From: Warburgia ugandensis
Taxonomy: Eukaryota > Streptophyta > Magnoliopsida > Canellales > Canellaceae
Assembly: GCA_035236585.1 (NCBI GenBank)
Contig: CP141128.1
Coordinates: 29,045,618 to 29,109,617, forward strand
Reading direction: 5' to 3'
DNA length: 64,000 bases
In this document: one piece after another, positions 1-10,485 of the stretch
Numbering within the stretch: position 1 is the stretch's first letter
How the letters are laid out: each line of letters opens with the position of its first letter
The notes under the pieces: model-generated
Seen by the model: only the letters and a program-made list of their open reading frames with translations
Database searches by the model: none
Told to the model about the DNA's origin: nothing
Made by a program: the position numbers and the translations under genes

Positions 1-289
1 TACCCCGCACTCATAGCCAAACTATTATCTAGGACACTATGCAACAAGGGCAACAAAAGAATTCATAAATATTATTTGTAATATAGTAAGTTTAATTAGT
101 TGTAAAATAGAGTAATTAATTGTTTTCTATACTTGGACATTCTTCTAAGTGAGTCTTAGTAGTTGTACAATCTAGGTCAAATTAGCCCACGTTAACCATG
201 CTCTACAAATTTAAATTTCAAATGCATTATAGGTGAATAATAAATTATTTATCTACACATAATACATGAAATGAATAAAATCTTACTTA

Positions 290-1420
290 TTTATAATTTC
301 TATAAGGGCAATACAAATGTGCGATCCACAAGAACGTGCATGTCCAAAATGAGCAACATCCAATGTTCCCTATATAGAAAGTCATATGAGTAGTAATTAA
401 AGTTAACAATCCTTATGTATAGAATAAGTTGGTAAGAAAATAAGAAAATCAAAACTTACACATTGCTATAGGGAATCATTAAGTCCTATCTCTTAGAGCA
501 CCCAAAAAAGCCTGCTAAAATATCATCAACACGCCTCTTTATCGACCATTGCTCCTCCACTTCACAAATGATGTCGAGGTCAAGGAATTGGTAAAGTATA
601 CCTTAACCTCAAAAATGCTAGTTGCATTGTTTAAAAAACTAAATTAAAGAAATAATTATTACCTATACCATAAAAATATAATATGTAATGTCAAATATTT
701 TATAAGCAAACATGTGCATATACAACATGTAGGAGACAATGTAAGGGTGCTCAAGTTGATCCCATAGGCAAACTTGTAACAGGTCCTCAGCCATAAGTGG
801 CACTTCAACAATGTCATAGTTAAGCACTCCCTTGATTTGCACAGGATTGATTGCCCTATCTTTGTTATGAGATTGTAGATTAACTTTAGGGATCAAGACA
901 TGTTAGGTGGGACTTTCATATGATCCTTAGATAGCTGTTGTAAAAGATGTAAAAAAATTTAACTAAATAATATTAATTAATGAAGAGGACCTAATTTATG
1001 ATGAAAAAAATAAACATTTTATGCAAGTACCTATTCCATTGGTGCGACAATAGATGATGGTGCAATGGTGGGCTACCTTGATTGCGTATGTTGTTGCTGA
1101 TTAACCATATGAAGTTAATAAACAATTAAATTGAGGTCTCTAATAAAAAAATATTAATGAGCAAGATAGTATGATAAGATACGTACCGTGTACTCTATAG
1201 GAATGACTAGTGCTTCTAGCCAAGTGAAGTGATATACAATTGTCTACCCAATGGTTACAATATTTTTCATTTATAAAGGGAATGGTAGGCTAGCATCCCC
1301 ATCTAAAGCCATGGTAATGGACACACACTGTGTACGTGGTGGCATACTAATTCCCTACAAAGCAGTTGATTCATGATCATAGCATGAACCAACTTCCATG
1401 ATGTTTTGACAGGAATCAAG
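290..1420 (-). pseudogene. CACTA-like/Ulp1-like transposon coding remnant
   Basis: Three separated blocks on the minus strand read in one order like the downstream coding part of plant CACTA (En/Spm) elements. Block one (about 1340-1190) has a GDASLPFPL stretch followed by a TWLEALVIP stretch. Block two (about 910-690) is an open stretch of 77 codons with GVLNYDIVEVPLMAEDLLQV and a following HPYIVSYMLYMH. Block three (about 520-310) has LMIPYS, then after a gap EHWMLLILDM, which resembles the region around the catalytic histidine of Ulp1/C48 cysteine proteases. AT-rich gaps between blocks look like introns. Stops interrupt the reading, and I see no CACTA termini or 3-bp duplication, so this is a fragment. 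The family assignment is recalled from motif style and was not searched. Confidence 0.42.
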
Positions 1421-2129
1421 GGCTAATAGGCATTGACCCACCTACAAATTAGATATATGATAGACAGGTGGAGATAGAGAATTATTACATAAGGGAAATG
1501 AGAATTTTTAGTTTTGTCTATATCTATATACCTCCTTAGCTGGAATTTCTTTTTCAAGGGGGTTAGTTGTCCTTCATGAAGCTGTTTAGTTAGAGAATTG
1601 TAGTTAACATTTGATGGAGGCATAGGGGCATTGCAAAATTATGTGTAGGGGATTGAGAAACTATCATCAAACCTCCTTCATGTAATTGTTTAAATATATC
1701 CATTTTTCATTTTCTTAACCAATATATTATATGCCTCCATCAACAACACCAAACATCCTCCTTACCCCCTTTGGTTTGAAGCTTATAGATTGGAAGAAGC
1801 TAAAGATAAGTGTTCATGTTTCTCATATAATTTTATTGAGTTCTTGTTTAGAAATTGATATATGAACAATTTCATGATAAGATTTCCTTTAGAGAACAAT
1901 TTTGATATTTTTATCTAGTATCAATTCTAACACTTATAGTTTAAATGAGATGTTTATGAGAAATAGTATCATGATTCTTTAGGTTGATTCACAATTCCTA
2001 TGTTACTCTCTACATCTTAGATTTTGTTTAAAAAAAAACCCTTATATTTGGTAGAAATTTATCCCATCCCTATAGTTTGACAACTCTTTATACTTAGCCT
2101 ACAATAGATCTTGTATACTCCCAAGGGTT
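1421..2129. other. Unassigned AT-rich stretch
   Basis: This stretch joins the CACTA-like remnant and the LINE remnant. It holds only short open frames, the longest being 66 codons on the minus strand at 1423-1623. I recognise no domain, repeat or terminal structure. It may be non-coding parts of either neighbour. Confidence 0.3.
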
Positions 2130-3110
2130 GTGGTTTAAAATAATAAACATTGGGGCATACTTAGAAACAAAGAGAGAGAAGAACCTCTTATATGGGTAAC
2201 TAAGGTTGGAGGTTGCTCGTAAGTTGTGTGTCCAACCTTAGCAAAAGAAGACTCCACCATAGGACTTGAGAATTAAATCCATTCTCAGATGTTTTGAATT
2301 AGTGATTGGTCAAAAAATGAATTTGGCTAATCATAAATCTTGAGTGTAAATACTTATTCACATATTCTTGACAACGTTGCAACCTATCTTAATTGTAAGG
2401 TGGTATAAATCCTATTCACCAATTTAGGTCGCCCTATCTCCTCCAGCAAATCCAAAATATCACTCTAGGACCCTTTGCCAAAAGAATACCAAAAAAGCAC
2501 TCATCTGGGAAGAGAGCATATCTCTTCAAGGGTGGCAGAGTCACATGTTAAATCATCTCTATCGAACACGTAACTTTACTAAATGTCTATATTGAAGTGT
2601 CTAGCTATTGGCATCTAAAAAATTAATCAAATTCAAAGAAGATTCTTATGAAAAGTTGTAGATGATTCCAACAAATTACATCTAGTTGCATTGAAAAATG
2701 TATGCATACCAAAGAAGAACATGGGTTTGGCATTAGAAGGTTAGAGGAAATGAATATATCTCTTTTATATAAGTGATTATGGATATTTTTTAGGAATAAT
2801 GAAGGGCTTTAGTAAACTCTTATCACAAAGACATATAATTACCATAAAGTTTGGTAGGCAAAAGCAGTTGAGTGTTCTATAGGATCAAGCATATGGAAGA
2901 CAATCACCTAAAACATTGATTTTTTAAAATCTCACAACAAATTTAAATTATATAGTGGAGACAAAATCAACTTCTAGTTGGATCCCTAACTACTTAGGCT
3001 TGAAATTCCCTAGACTATATAGAGCCTCTAGTTTTCCTAATAATTTGTGACATCTAACTCAATAGACCCTTAAGAGGTGTAAAAGATTTACATTACCACC
3101 ACATGTTGTA
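2130..3110 (+). pseudogene. LINE (L1-type) reverse transcriptase remnant, C-terminal part
   Basis: The plus strand, read across several frames, carries landmarks of a plant LINE reverse transcriptase after the catalytic core. Near 2285 is LRCFELVIGQKMNL, the equivalent of the L-WFE-x-SGLKIN segment. Near 2495 is a form of the W-KRAYLSxGGRxTLIKS segment. Near 2725-2790 is GFGIRRLEEMNISLLYK, the G-LGIRRL-x-MN-x-ALL segment. Near 2885 is SIWKTIT, followed by KFKLYSGDKINF, matching the zf-RVT region. Many stops and frameshifts show an old dead copy. No endonuclease domain, poly(A) tail or target duplication is visible, so both ends are undefined. Confidence 0.75.
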
Positions 3111-3600
3111 ACTACTTAATGATGCCCTAATAATCAACTTAAAGAAGGATAACATCATTTGAACCCTTGACACCATTGGAAAATACTCTGTTAGCTCTAC
3201 ATACAACTCCTTCGACAACATGATGATCCATGGCTATAAGCCACGCATATAAGAGGTTGTTCCTAGTGCTCCTTCAACACTCTTCTTGTGGTAGATCTAG
3301 ATGTGTGCTTGAATCATAGGTAGACTTGAAAGGAATATCTAGATGTATGCTTCAACCACAGGTACACTTGCACCACTTAAATCATGATTCGGGTTTTCTC
3401 AAATCTTACATGTAACTTAGGCTCTTTGTGCTGAGTGAGATGATCAGCTCGAATTGGAGATCTGAGTAGTTGTTTCCTTCGTTAAAGGCTTGGGAACTCC
3501 GACACCAAAACCCTTCTTCTTCAGCTCGCTAAAGTGATGCATCTTCTCTAACAAGCAAGGCTACTGTCTAGTAAGAACGACTGCTCCCCACTTCTCTCTT
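3111..3600. other. Unassigned sequence between LINE remnant and simple repeats
   Basis: No domain, terminal repeat or RNA gene was recognised here. The GC content rises slightly towards 3540, and open frames are short. Confidence 0.3.
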
Positions 3601-3607
3601 TCCCCCC

Positions 3608-3648
3608 TCTTCTCCTTCTCCTTCTCCTTCTCCTTCTCCTTCTCCTTC
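3608..3648 (+). repeat. (CTTCTC)n microsatellite
   Basis: About seven tandem copies of a pyrimidine-rich hexamer are read directly in the sequence. The minus-strand poly-Arg/Lys open frame across it is a by-product of the repeat. Confidence 0.9.
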
Positions 3649-3712
3649 CCCATCTCCTCCATTTTTTTCCATCAGGTTTCCTCTCTTTGTGTGTGTCAGG
3701 TTGGGGAAAATG

Positions 3713-3945
3713 ATCACTTAAGTGGGATACTTTTAATGTCATTTGATGTAAATGACTTTAAAAGTGGGGTACTTTTAAAGTCGCTTATAGCCAACGACTT
3801 TAAAAGTGATGCACTTTTAAAGTCCTTTGTTGTAAGCAACTTTAAAAGTATCTCACTTTTAAACTCATTTGCATCAAACGACTTTAAAGTTACCCCCCTT
3901 TGAAAGTCATTTATTGTAAGTGACTTTAAAAGTTGTGGGCTCTTA
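3713..3945. repeat. Palindromic minisatellite, unit about 42 bp
   Basis: About five to six diverged units alternate GACTTTAAAAGT, a spacer of about 5 bp, ACTTTTAAAGTC, and a longer spacer such as CTTTGTTGTAAGCAA. Each unit is itself an inverted repeat, so both strands look alike. Both strands are open: a 70-codon plus frame and an 81-codon minus frame each show repeating DFKS and LLKSF motifs. I treat these open frames as products of the repeat and not as genes. Confidence 0.85.
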
Positions 3946-3949
3946 AATA

Positions 3950-4121
3950 AGTAATTCACTTTAGTTACAACAAAAAAGAAAAGTGTCTAAATAAACATTG
4001 AAGACCTCTACGCATATTTGAAAATTTCAATCCTTATACACCATTTTAGAACACTACTTAAGCCTATGTTTTGTCCTATCTGAAGACTTATTAATTTAAG
4101 GTAGAAGATAGCCTTAATGAG
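3950..4121 (+). mobile_element. Fragment resembling the Athila-like 3' non-coding region
   Basis: The segment ending at 4121 shares a run of words with 51040-51155 in the 3' region of element A, including ttttgtcctatc and gatagccttaatgag, in the same orientation. It is therefore probably part of a second, truncated copy of the same family. It is cut at 4122 by LTR fragment M1. Confidence 0.6.
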
Positions 4122-5457
4122 TGTGACAACCCAGGTTTCTGAAACACATTTTACAATAAATTTTTCAACGGCAAGGGTGTCCCCTTAGTAAAAAAATTTC
4201 GTAAAACAAAACAAGGGAAATTATTTTTTTTAAAAAACTTGTTTTGAAAACCCTAGTCACCACATCATACATAACATAAGTACAATTTATGTACAAAATA
4301 AAATTCCATTGAAGGAATATAATTTTATTAAACTTCCAAATCCATTCAGTGGTTCATAGTATAGCCCGGTATCAATACAATACCTATCCAAATTACATAA
4401 TCCAAAATTTTCAAACCTCACCATACATTAAAAACTCCTAATACAATACAATTCCTTCAAATAAAATAAATGTCCTCAAGAGGATGTATCTTGATTCATT
4501 ATTTATCCACATCTTCTTAAGTCTTTTACAGTCTTGAGCTTCTAACCTCCTCTGTATCTGAGGTATTGTAAAAATAGAAACATTTACAATACCTCAACAA
4601 GCAATGCTTGGTAGGGGATACAAAAATATACTACTTCATCAATATAAGAATACATACCTCAGTTTTTATTCCATCATGGCTATCCATTCATGAGTATTCT
4701 CCATATAAAGTATATACATTATTTATGTAGTACATGACAAATTAGTTAATGTAGTGAAGATTGCTCAAAACTTGTTCCTCCCCCTGGCTATACTTCCACT
4801 TAGGAAATCAGTATCCAACCAATCTTTATATGGGGATTTCTAGGAACTCATGTATTGGCATCTCATCATGCCATGGCATTACATTATGCCTATCATATGT
4901 GCATCATAATGCAAAATACATTAGGACTACTATGCATCAGTCTCAATCCGTACAGTGAGCCCGGATGACTGCAATCCTCCACTAATACCAACTGTGGAAT
5001 ATCAACTCCATGTCCTCATGGGGTGGACCATGGTTGTCATAGTGGGGCCTTCCCATTATTGCCCAACCTGACGTTTAGCCTCTCTTTAAGCATGGTATCC
5101 AACATATAAATTTCAAGAAGCGGGCAGCCAAATCCTCATAACTTCCCTAGCATAGCATCCCCAGTCTCTATCTTTGTGTAAAACAAAATCATAAGCCTCC
5201 ATACTTGTATGGAAAATACATTGTACATATCAGACGATGTGTTTGTTTAACTAAGGATGGAATATTTTACATACCCTATTCTTCAGGTTTCCTTAGTCTT
5301 CATATCTCATTACTTTCACCTTATTAGACTTGATCATTAGATTAGATCAATTGGATTAGATTGTGAGGTTGGATCACTCAGTTTGATCATTTGTTTAGAT
5401 CACTTAGTTGGATCACATGTGTTGGATCACTTAGTTAGATCATATGTTTTGGATCAT
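4122..5457 (-). mobile_element. M1: truncated M-family LTR, 3'-terminal part
   Basis: The plus strand starts tgtgacaacccagg, the reverse complement of an LTR 3' end, and follows the start of solo LTR M2 (11462 to about 12750) closely. Shared landmarks include the ccattcagtggttca word, the stem-loop near 4559, and a GATCACTTAGTTGGATCA-type tandem tract near 5330-5450. Similarity stops near 5457, roughly 1.3 kb into a 4.8-kb LTR. No matching 5-bp duplication is visible, because the other end is lost. Confidence 0.8.
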
Positions 5458-5478
5458 GTCTATGCTTGTCTAAAATGT

Positions 5479-5839
5479 TTCTGAGCAAAATTTTCCACAT
5501 ACAAAAAAACCAACACCCTTCATGGGGAGATCATAGACTTCCATCAAAGTGCATAGAAAGGTGGAATAAATTGCCACAGATGGCAACAATTTCAATACTT
5601 TTATTGGACACTTACACCTCAAAATAGATGGATGATTGATGTCCTTATGGAGGGGCCCTCATGATGAAAAATGAGATGGAGGCATGGGAATCTTTCAAGA
5701 CATTAGCTGAGAATTCCCAGCAATGGGACTATGCAAATAAGAAAGAGAGACAATCCCATCCTCAAAAGAGAGAAGGCCTTTATGAAATAGAAGTGACCAT
5801 AGATATGTCTTATATGATTCACACTTTGGAGGCACGTAT
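5479..5839 (+). pseudogene. Element A (Athila-like) gag, part 1
   Basis: The plus strand reads like the conserved core of Athila-type gag. A KTNTLHGEIIDF block (about 5515) is followed by NRWMIDVLMEGP near 5620-5655 and by AWESFKTLAENSQQW with ETEALE-like spacing to 5839. Two internal stops are present. The amino-terminal part of gag is missing: the sequence joins directly to LTR fragment M1. The reading continues in frame at 28948 once element P is removed, and the zinc knuckle lies there. The product would package RNA in cytoplasmic particles, but this copy is dead. Confidence 0.75.
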
Positions 5840-8617
5840 TGTAACAACCCTATATTTTATCATGGTTTAAATCGAAAAGGCAATGAAGAACTAAATTTCA
5901 TTAAAAATCAAGATCTTAGAAGTAAACATACAAAATAATTTGAATTTGACTTTGAAACCTTAAAAATTAGAATATATGCAACAAGAGCTTTCCAACGACA
6001 TTAATTTTGCACAAAACAAAGCTCAGAAATAGAAAAACCCTAAAATTTTACTAAATATTGGAGGGGGCCAAATTGATAATGGCATCCCCTCTCCACTGAT
6101 GGGCCCACGTGATGCCCAACTAGGGGGAGCTCGACGTGTGGACTCTACCCTTGGGCACTTGTCAAGCAGGGAAGAGGCCAGTGGAGCTCATCACCTCCTG
6201 TTCCTGATTTCTCTTCACCCCTCTCTCTCCCTCATTCTCTCCCTCATCATGTTTTTCCATCTCTACCTATTGCATCTCTCCTTATCTCTCTCTCAATGTC
6301 TCTTACTAGGTATCCATTTTCTATAATAGTTGGAGCCAGTTTTTCCATCACTTGCAATTGTCACCAACACATGTAAGAGTTCCACTGCACCCAGTTATCT
6401 CCTTCTTTGTTCCATCTCCCTCTCTCACTTTATCTCTCTCCCCATCATTTCCACCCATTGTTGGAAACAACAGAAAAACCAACTTAGGTTTTCCTTGTTT
6501 TTCCCTTTATTTGACACTAAAAGGGGACAAAATCACTCTAGATTTTAACAGAGTTTAGGTAAAAATGAGATCTACAAAACCCATGTTTTAATTTCCTAGA
6601 AAAATGACATTTTCAACATTGTAACATTCAATAGTGGCGACTATTTTCGAGTCATCTTCTCTCGTGATGGTGGCTAAATTTTGGTGTTGCTGACCATTTT
6701 TTGTGAAGAATAAACTGGAAAATTTTATATGGTTGAAATGCTTGTGGAATGAATTGCACATATATGACAACGAAAGTTCAATTGGAAATCATTTGACCAT
6801 TGAATTTTTTTATCTAAACGCGATGCACAAATAGTGCTAAATTTACGAATCTGGCCATTGGAAATGTGGTCAGATAGTAGATCTAGAAATCTAATGATGT
6901 GAATTGCATGTTAAAGACAATTTGGGTTAGAAACATGAGTGAATATCTTATTAAATGTACTAAAGCCAAACAGACTATTAAATTGTAGATTTGATAACTC
7001 CAGTGCTTAGATTTATGTAATTTAGACCTAAAACATCAAAATTGACTAATTGGTGTTTCAAATTGACTTTCCCAACACCCAAAGATATATGATATGAGGT
7101 TAAATGTTAGATTAGGGACAATCTATCCGTTCAAATTAGAATTTTAATGTATAAATCCATGATCAAGAGACTAAATTATGATATTTATTTCATATTTCTT
7201 AGATCACTATTTGATTGATCATAGAAGCTGTCATGTGTGACTTATGATTGTCGATCAACATCCAAATTGACCCATAATTGATTTTACTAAATCTGAGCCA
7301 TTAGATTGAGATGGGTAAATACTATTATTGCAAAGTTTTCACATATATATGTTGTACTTATGCATTGTTTTGTTAAAAACATGTAATTACTGTACTTAAA
7401 TTGTAGTTGACAAAATATTTTGAGGTTGTAAGTATATCGTTTTTATAACTAAAATTATGTGATGACCCTTATATTAAGTGTGAATGAGATTGTTAGGAGA
7501 TAGTCTTCATTTTTATTTAAACACAAAAAAATGACTATCAGGTTAATTGCATCACATGTGCTAAATGTGCATCATCCTATAAATAGGGAAAGTCTTTCAA
7601 TTTTTCTACAAAAATAATAGGATTTGATGATTAGACTTGAAATGGTAAGGTGTATAGCATGAGTTGATTTCTAACTAAATTTTGTGCATTATTTATATTT
7701 GACATCTCATTCACATTTAAATGAATTTTTTTTAAACCATGATTAGGATCTAATTATGTGATTAATGGGTGAGTAATATGTTGTTGAGAGTACAATTGTA
7801 CCTAGATTTTTCATGTATTGATTTGCCAAGGATATGTTTTAAAATAGGTACTTTTGCCTAGTGAACATTAAGGTAGGAGGGTTATAGGGATGGCCACCCA
7901 CCTTCCAAAAGTTGATATTTCGACACCAAGCCCAAGTTCCTAGATTACGAGTGTGGGACATGGGAAGGCTACACTACATGATCTGTTCTCGTCTCATGTG
8001 AGATGGTGACAAGTCTCATACAGAGCATGCGTTAATTATTTTGGCACAAGTTAATTATTTTGGCACCAGGCACATCATAGGGTCATAAATAGGCTAGACA
8101 ATAAGCATGACGATGCCTTGGATAATTTAAGATTTGATATTTTTATATCTATGATCTTAGTTTTACTTGCTAAGTATATTCCCCTATACTCAAGCCACCA
8201 ACTCCACATATAAACACAAAGAAAAGAGGCAAGAGTGTTGATGCCAGGAACTCCGAATAGTCAAGGAGAGTATAGACATTGTATGTATGATTTATACACT
8301 ATAAATGTTGTGAGATGATTAGTAGTTATGTAACTATGATAAATAGTTTAGACATGTATAAATATATTTAATGCATATCAAACTATTGGCTGTAACTAGA
8401 TAGAATTATAGGAAATGATAAGTTTTAAGTTGTCATATTTGAATATAAAAATGTTTGATTTCAGAACTCATGAATGTGTTATGAGTGGTCAGATGACACT
8501 AGGGTTTTTTTGAAAGTCTTTTCAATGAAAAATGTCTCTGCTATTTGTTTTCTAATTTTTTTTTTTTTTTAAATAGGGATCCTGCATTCCAAAATAATTC
8601 TTAAAAGGCATTTGAAA
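5840..8617 (+). repeat. P 5' LTR, main segment
   Basis: This aligns by eye with 25842 to about 28925. Shared landmarks include CACTGATGGGC-type text near 6095, a pyrimidine tract near 6220 and a TATAAATAG box at 7578-7586 (27575-27583 in the 3' copy), suggesting where transcription starts. The last 17 bp of this LTR lie at 21183-21199, beyond the nested stack. Positions 8613-8617 (tgaaa) are the target-site copy for L1. Confidence 0.85.
7578..7586 (+). promoter_or_regulatory. TATA box of P 5' LTR
   Basis: TATAAATAG is followed by GGGAAAG. The same box occurs at the matching place in the 3' LTR (27575-27583). It is a likely U3 promoter and was not tested. Confidence 0.6.
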
Positions 8618-9710
8618 TGTACCAACCCCAAATTTAGTAAATACTATTCTGGGTGTTATTATGTAAAATTAGAATTTTGGAATATATATTGGAATTTTGA
8701 CTCAGGGAAAATAAATTTTTATATAGAAATGGAATTTTGAGTGAAAACATGAATTTTTGGAAGGTACTCAAAAAATTTAGTCCAACGACATAAAGAACAC
8801 TGAAATTGGATTTTGGATGAATTTCATCACAAAATTTCACTATTCTATGATCAGGTTATGAGTTTTCAAGGGAGCCAAATTGATATTGCCACCCCCCTCA
8901 CATTGCCAACCTAACGAAATGTCAAGTCTGCTCTCTCTCTCTCTCTCTCATCTCTCCCATCTCCCTAACTAGCCACCGGCGACCTACCTATTTCCTCGGC
9001 GTACTCACTACATCAGTGCCCTAACTGTCCTCTCTCTCTCTTGGTTGGGTTTAGACCGATGGTGACAAAGGTCATCGGCCACACCTCTTCCTTCGTTCTT
9101 CTCTCTCCGACGTAGCCTGATCCTGTCGACCACATAGAAACCATTTCCAGCAACCCATGACTGGCAACTACAAATTGTCGTTTCTAGGGTGAGAGGCAAT
9201 GAGTTCATTGGTAAATCTAAGAGAGAGAGCATAGGAGTTTCTTTCATCTCTCCCTATACTTCTCTTAGGGTTTTGTTTTCCTATAAAAACTCTTGCTTTC
9301 TCCATAGCCCTGGGGTTTTATCTCCCATCTACATCTTTCCCTTCTTTTGCAGGAAGTATTTAAGAGATCAAAGCTCGGATCATTGTCAGTGTAACACACA
9401 AATCCCCTCTCTACTAGAATATTCCCTACTCCAATGGCAGTAGGAAAACCGCAAAATCAAAAACCTCCCCACCTTGTTCCTTTCCTCTTGAGCATTGCCT
9501 AAACCGGCCACTTGCAATAGCAACCGGTGAGCCTGACATGATCGATTGAGCCTAGCTCACTGGCACCCCATATGCACCTTTCCGCCCTTTGATCAAGCTG
9601 GAATGCAAACCTATTCCAAAATCCTTCTCTTGTTTCCTGTTGTCCCCTCTGTTTCTCTCTCTGATTGGACAATAGGCAATGACCATGATAGAGCTACCGA
9701 TAACCACTGT

Positions 9711-10128
9711 CTTCTACCCCAAAGTGCAGAGTTTCCTGACGATGTTATCACATCCTGTCTCACAATGCCAATAAAAATGGCATTAGGATGTTTTAGCACT
9801 CATTCATTACTTCGTGATTCCCTTGACCCTGTTCTTATAGACAAAATTCCTGGGCATCAAAATGACTGAAAAACTCTTCTTGGAGAGCTGAACTGGATCT
9901 TCATAGCAGTGATTGATACAATTATCTGGAATGTTCTTCCACATGATTTGTTTTAGAGGTTATTCAAGCAGGATCTATTGGTTGCTAGTTTGTTCCGAAA
10001 TTTCTTACTTGCTGAGTAGATTATGTGAGCTATTAATTGTTCTCCAATTTCATTTCCAGGGCTTCAACTCATCAGCACCATATGTGGGATCCCTGGGATA
10101 TGGCTACTGAAGTCTACCTTTCTCAGCT
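9711..10128 (+). pseudogene. Captured RAPTOR (TOR complex 1 scaffold) fragment
   Basis: The plus strand reads, with one small indel, as an internal block of plant RAPTOR, the substrate-recruiting subunit of the TOR kinase complex. Visible motifs in order are [34 protein letters not shown]-like text, TLLGELNWIFIAVIDTI, WNVLPHDLF, QDLLVASLFRNFLLAE and [13 protein letters not shown]. About 140 codons run with no intron, which suggests capture from a spliced transcript. Stops replace family residues after QND, DLF and LLAE. The plus orientation is the LTR sense. It is fused in frame to an ATP synthase beta piece at about 10129. Identification is from recalled family sequence and is strong, given the length and number of motifs. 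Confidence 0.92.
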
Positions 10129-10366
10129 CATGTTATTCATTGACAACATTTTTTGCTTCACCCAAGCAAATTCTAAAGTGTCTACTTTGCTTGGTCGTAT
10201 CCCATCTGCTGTTGGTTACCAACCAAATTTGGCTATTGATCTTGGAGGCTTGCAAGAATGTATTACCACCACAAAGAAAGGTTCCATTACCTCAATCTAG
10301 GCTATTTATGTGCCTACTGATGACTTGATAGATCCAACTCCTATAACCACCTTTGCCCATCTAGAT
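10129..10366 (+). pseudogene. Captured mitochondrial ATP synthase beta-subunit fragment
   Basis: The reading matches the nucleotide-binding domain of the F1 beta subunit, in the nuclear-encoded mitochondrial form: [45 protein letters not shown] and then PTTFAHLD-like text. FTQANS, DLGGLQ and TTTKKGS are the mitochondrial type; the chloroplast protein has different residues there. Two arginines are replaced by cysteine (FCF, QEC), and SVQ has become SI-stop, all explicable as C-to-T changes. The fragment covers about 78 residues of a protein of about 500 and has no intron. It continues the RAPTOR frame at 10037-10300 without a stop, giving an 87-codon chimeric open frame. Confidence 0.95.
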
Positions 10367-10485
10367 GGCAGTGACATTCATGCCGAAATTAGTTCCCCAA
10401 TGAAAATCTTACCATTCTTGGAAATAGAAAATGACATGCATTGTGAGAACCCTCCACTGATGTCTATGAAATCTTCAGACATATA
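10367..10485 (+). pseudogene. Unassigned captured segment between ATP synthase and NIPA pieces
   Basis: It continues the same frame as the ATP synthase piece for about 38 codons (SDIHAEISSPMKILPFLEIE and following) before a stop near 10486. Codon-like composition and position suggest another captured coding piece, but I do not recognise the family. Confidence 0.4.

Noticed and set aside
3714-3959. Possible repeat protein with KSL/DFKS motifs
   Set aside because: The frame follows from the palindromic minisatellite and exists on both strands, so it is not evidence of a gene.
9611-9799. 62-codon minus-strand frame
   Set aside because: It is the shadow of the captured RAPTOR piece on the plus strand.
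10037-10062. Splice acceptor (TTTCATTTCCAGGG) inside the captured RAPTOR piece
   Set aside because: The bases before it still read as RAPTOR coding sequence, so it is probably exon sequence and not a retained intron.
10129-10366. Plastid origin for the ATP synthase beta fragment
   Set aside because: FTQANS, DLGGLQ and TTTKKGS are the mitochondrial, nuclear-encoded type, and there is no flanking plastid DNA.
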